DNA from: Deinococcus radiotolerans
GTDB taxonomy: Bacteria; Deinococcota; Deinococci; Deinococcales; Deinococcaceae
NCBI RefSeq assembly: GCF_014647435.1
Contig: NZ_BMPE01000014.1
Location: 15,721-79,720, forward strand
DNA length: 64,000 nt
Reading direction: 5' to 3'
Part shown: piece by piece, positions 61,596 to 64,000 of the stretch
Layout: each line of letters begins with the position of its first letter
Numbering within the stretch: position 1 is the stretch's first letter
Position numbers and translations under genes: made by a program
Notes under the pieces: model-generated
Database searches by the model: none
What the model saw: the letters and a program-made list of their open reading frames with translations, nothing else
What the model was told of the DNA's origin: nothing

Positions 61596-62699
61596 TTACA
61601 TGTTGTGCAGGACGTTCATGATGTCGCCGTCCTTCATCACGTACTCCTTGCCTTCCGTACGCACCCAGCCCTTGCCCTTCGCTCCGGCCCAGCCGCCGGC
61701 CTCGACCATCTTGTCCCACTCGATGACCTCAGCGCGGATGAAGCCGCGTTCCAGGTCACTGTGGATCTCCCCGGCTGCCTCGGGCGCCTTCTCACCGCGG
61801 CGGATCGTCCAGGCCCGCACTTCCTTCTCGCCACTCGTGATGAACGTGATCAGGCCCAGCGTGTCGTACCCGACCTTCACCAGTTGATCCAGGCCGCTCT
61901 CCTGCACGCCCAGCTCCTCCAGGAACAGCCGCGCCTCGTCCTCAGGCATCTCGGCCAGTTCCCCCTCAATCTGCGCGCTGATCTTCACGACAAGGGCGCC
62001 CTCGGCCGCGGCATACTCACGTACCTTCTGCACGTACTCGTTGTCCTCAGACAGGTCGTCTTCACCAACGTTCGCCACGTAGATCACGGGCTTGTTGGTG
62101 ATCAGCCCGAACTCCTTCGGGATGGGCGCATCGTACGTGCCCGCACGGGCGGGCTTCCCCTCTGACAGCACGGCGATGATCTGCTCAGCCAGCGCCGCCT
62201 GCTCCTTGGCGTCCTTGTCGTTCCCCTTGGCCTTCTTCTGGAGGTTCTGGAGGCGTTTTTCCAGGCCGCCCAGATCCGCGAGAATCAGCTCGGTATTGAT
62301 CGTCTCGATATCGTCAATGGGGTCCACGCGGCCCGCCACGTGAATCACGTTCCCATCCTCGAAGCAGCGCACCACGTGCGCGATGGCGTCCACCTCACGG
62401 ATGTTCGCCAGGAACTGATTCCCCAGGCCCTCACCCTTGCTGGCGCCCTTCACGAGGCCCGCGATATCCACGAACTCCACGAACGTCGGAATGATCGGCG
62501 GCACGCGCTCACCCTTTGTGAACACGCGGCTCAGCGCAGCCAGACGCTCATCGGGGACGGTCACGCGTCCCACGTTCGGCTCAATGGTCGCAAACGGATA
62601 GTTCGCGGCCAGTGCCCCAGCACGCGTGATCGCGTTGAACAGCGTGCTCTTCCCAACATTCGGCAAACCGACAATTCCAATACTTAGTCCAGAACCCAT
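61596..62699 (-). CDS. ychF: Ribosome-binding ATPase/GTPase YchF
   Basis: A 367-residue Obg-family P-loop NTPase with ATP preference. IGIVGLPNVGKSTLFNAITRA is the P-loop, FVDIAGLVKGASKGEGLGN the switch II region, and VIYVANVGEDDLSED replaces NKxD in the usual YchF manner. The TGS-like domain and the C-terminus GWVRTEGKEYVMKDGDIMNV are present. GGGAGGAAAG gives a strong ribosome site before the ATG. It is a conserved regulator of translation and stress adaptation. Confidence 0.95.
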   Translation of the reverse strand: MGSGLSIGIVGLPNVGKSTLFNAITRAGALAANYPFATIEPNVGRVTVPDERLAALSRVFTKGERVPPIIPTFVEFVDIAGLVKGASKGEGLGNQFLANIREVDAIAHVVRCFEDGNVIHVAGRVDPIDDIETINTELILADLGGLEKRLQNLQKKAKGNDKDAKEQAALAEQIIAVLSEGKPARAGTYDAPIPKEFGLITNKPVIYVANVGEDDLSEDNEYVQKVREYAAAEGALVVKISAQIEGELAEMPEDEARLFLEELGVQESGLDQLVKVGYDTLGLITFITSGEKEVRAWTIRRGEKAPEAAGEIHSDLERGFIRAEVIEWDKMVEAGGWAGAKGKGWVRTEGKEYVMKDGDIMNVLHNM

Positions 62700-62873
62700 A
62701 ACACTTTCCTCCCGCCGCGAAGCGGCAACCTCGTCAGTTTACCGGTTTCCGTCCTGCGCCTGCCCGACGTGACACCGTCTGAACCTCCAGGTGAGGGTAG
62801 AGGTGTGAGTGGCACACCGCGAACTTCGCCGGTTCGGCCAGCGCCTTGAGGTGGCGCTGAACATGCAAGGGGT
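62700..62873. other. Region upstream of ychF, no gene seen
   Basis: 174 bases on the ychF promoter side. It holds the ychF Shine-Dalgarno and an A/C-rich tract but no clear -35/-10 pair. Minus-frame translation continues the adjacent remnant in a Pro/Gly-rich, non-conserved manner, so I call no gene. Confidence 0.35.
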
Positions 62874-63130
62874 TCAGAACACGGCGGCCCTGAAGAAAGT
62901 GTCCTCCGTGGCAAGGACGTACACCTCCACCCAGAGCGTGGGGAGGCCAAACCAGAGGGGCGTGTTGCGGCCGATGACGGCGCCCGCCTCGAAGGCGGCA
63001 GGTTGAGGATGTACGCCTTGTACGTGATGCGTTGAGGGCCCCACGATGTGCTGAGAGTGATGAACCCGAGGGCTGGCCCGGCGTAGATTCTGGTCCAGTG
63101 CCCCGCCTCGCAGAGCGTGTCGTCCCCCAT
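62874..63130 (-). pseudogene. Remnant of a small protein gene, frameshifted
   Basis: Begins ATG at 63128-63130 with AGGAGG just before it. The first frame reads GDDTLCEAGHWTRIYAGPAL and runs to AYILNL. The next frame then continues AAFEAGAVIGRNTPLWFGLP and VEVYVLATEDTFFRAAVF to a stop at 62874. The switch is near 63000. Both halves look coding, so a single base change disrupted the gene. No family was recognised. It lies 23 bases downstream of the next remnant, so the two may have formed an operon. Confidence 0.55.
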
Positions 63131-63153
63131 GATCTGCCTCCTGAACAGACCCA

Positions 63154-63531
63154 TCATGATCGGAAGCGGGTGACAGTGAGGTGCTGCGGACCACTCGGGC
63201 CAACATACCGGCGAACGTTGAGGCTGCTGAGCAGCTCGCGCCGCTCGGCGGGGCGGGTCACACGCTCCACGGCTTTAAGGAACGCAGAGGTGCTTTGGGG
63301 GCGTACTCAACCCTCAGGTGCGCCAGCTCCGCCACATAGGGTGCCGTTAGGCTTTCCTGACCCCTTGGGGATGTGCCCGGCGGCGTAGGGTTCCCAGGCA
63401 CGGACAACGGCCGCTTCAAGCTCAGCGACCCGCGCAGGAGAGAGGGTGACCGGTGGGGGCGGCAGGACGTCCGGTAGGCACTCCAGGCGTTTCAGCTTGG
63501 CCCACAGGTGCGCCCACCACGCCTCGCTCAC
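63154..63531 (-). pseudogene. Remnant of a roughly 120-residue protein gene, at least two frameshifts
   Basis: Starts GTG 63529-63531 with SEAWWAHLWAKLKRLECLPD, then SPARVAELEAAVVRAWEPYA. The next coding-like piece YVAELAHLRVEYAPK is in another frame, and STSAFLKAVERVTRPAERRE, LLSSLNVRRYVGPSGPQHLT in a third, ending TCATGA at 63154. The pieces fit end to end, so this looks like one gene with at least two frameshifts. It is unlike the ordered neighbours and matches nothing I recognise. Confidence 0.5.
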
Positions 63532-63567
63532 GTTGCCTGGGCGGTGTTAGGTGGTGTCGTGTACGGC

Positions 63568-63830
63568 TCAGGCCCCCCTGCCGGACTGTCTCAGCGCGTT
63601 GGCGCGCCAGCGGTGGCAACCTCGTCTTGCATGGACGGCCAGCGCGACGGCGCTGCCGCACTGGGTGCAGTGGACTTCCCGGCTCGCAGGAGGCTGGTGT
63701 TCCGCGGCTCACTCGCGCAGGTGTGCAGGTGGTCCCACTGCCCCGACTTGCTGATGAGGTTGAATCGGAGAGTGATGATTTGGCCCCTGGTGTGGCGTGC
63801 GCAGCGGTCATTGCTGAGGATGTTCTTCAC
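63568..63830 (-). pseudogene. Remnant of a small zinc-ribbon-like protein gene
   Basis: From GTG 63830 the frame gives KNILSNDRCARHTRGQIITL, FNLISKSGQWDHLHTCASEP, then the next frame gives ASREVHCTQCGSAVALAVHA and RRGCHRWRANALRQSGRGA before TGA at 63568. HCTQCG, with the earlier Cys/His, hints at a zinc ribbon. A frameshift sits near 63685. It lies upstream of the two other remnants on the same strand and looks like part of one decayed cluster. Confidence 0.45.
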
Positions 63831-64000
63831 GCTCTTCAGCGTCCCGCAGATGCCTCAGGCCTGCGGTCCAGTCAGTGCTGCCCGGCTGACTGGTCAGCCG
63901 TCTGGTCCATTTAGCGTGTCATTTTTTGCTGCGATTTAGAGCCTGAGGACAGAACGGAAGCACGATGATGCGTCGTGGCAGACTTGACCTATGCCCCGTC
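63831..64000. other. Right edge, no gene seen
   Basis: The last 170 bases include a small stem GCTGAC-TG-GTCAGC (63885-63898) and an unusually T-rich piece TCATTTTTTGCTGCGATTTAG (about 63918-63938). No supported coding frame is visible; the next gene may begin beyond the window edge. Confidence 0.35.

Overview
The window is a GC-rich bacterial chromosome segment that reads as Deinococcus (or a very close relative). The main evidence is a ddrA gene (a Rad52-like DNA-damage response protein, a Deinococcus hallmark) with an RDRM-like promoter motif. Supporting evidence is a homoisocitrate dehydrogenase of the Thermus/Deinococcus lysine pathway, a PolX with a PHP domain, a type 2 isopentenyl-diphosphate isomerase, a type 2 ArgC and an iron-sulfur-type tryptophanyl-tRNA synthetase. 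More than twenty genes also have a TANNNT-like -10 box only 5-8 nt before the start codon, which is the leaderless-transcript layout typical of this genus. No replication origin, rRNA, CRISPR array, insertion sequence or intact prophage was seen.

Layout, left to right. 1-790: end of a TPR gene, terminator, gene-free DNA. 808-5672 (minus): complete branched-chain amino acid ABC transporter (livK-H-M-G-F), with a sigma-A promoter and two tandem palindromes in the divergent gap. 5877-7816 (plus): an overlapping pair, a two-TM HAMP-only protein and a GntR/FCD regulator with an extra C-terminal domain. 7924-12673: hypothetical gene, PolX, PHP phosphatase, membrane protein, metallo-beta-lactamase hydrolase. 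12749-15576: VOC protein, orphan Dpp-like permease pair, EamA exporter. 15741-22864: secreted M14 carboxypeptidase, argF with an ArgR-like box, and a tightly packed plus operon (SIMPL, GNAT, Nudix, unknown, argC, shikimate-dehydrogenase-like). 22924-25957 (minus): scpA, trpS, an orphan LacI regulator.

26123-28160 is a PCuAC-SCO-CtaG operon for cytochrome oxidase copper delivery. 28202-28440 is repeat-rich DNA. 28539-34702: FAD oxidoreductase, glyoxalase-like protein, branched-chain aminotransferase, GNAT protein, glgB, small membrane protein. 34921-37158: ApbE, Tat-exported DUF2271 and PepSY-type membrane protein, likely an extracytoplasmic flavin/redox unit. 37267-41800: nitroreductase, a frameshifted membrane gene, PLP lyase, MDR oxidoreductase, homoisocitrate dehydrogenase. 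41963-43544 (minus) is a second copper locus (CPFC protein, YcnI, CopC). 43589-49081: rhomboid protease, aldo/keto reductase, HrpB helicase, secreted protein, Tam methyltransferase. 49215-49945 is ddrA plus a coupled 38-codon membrane ORF. 50180-51690: hisB-hisH-barstar. 51709-53372 is a split MnmC (mnmD plus FAD oxidase). 53657-62699: EF-G-like GTPase, secreted protein, threonine aldolase, CPBP-DUF1232-membrane protein cluster, DUF456 protein, initiator tRNA with promoter and terminator, fni and ychF. 62874-63830 (minus) holds three frameshifted remnants.

Shared themes are branched-chain and arginine amino acid metabolism (liv, aminotransferase, argF/argC), copper and redox handling (two copper loci, ApbE unit), and DNA damage (ddrA, polX). 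The best candidates for something undescribed are the HAMP plus GntR-FCD fusion pair beside liv, and the tiny membrane ORF coupled to ddrA.
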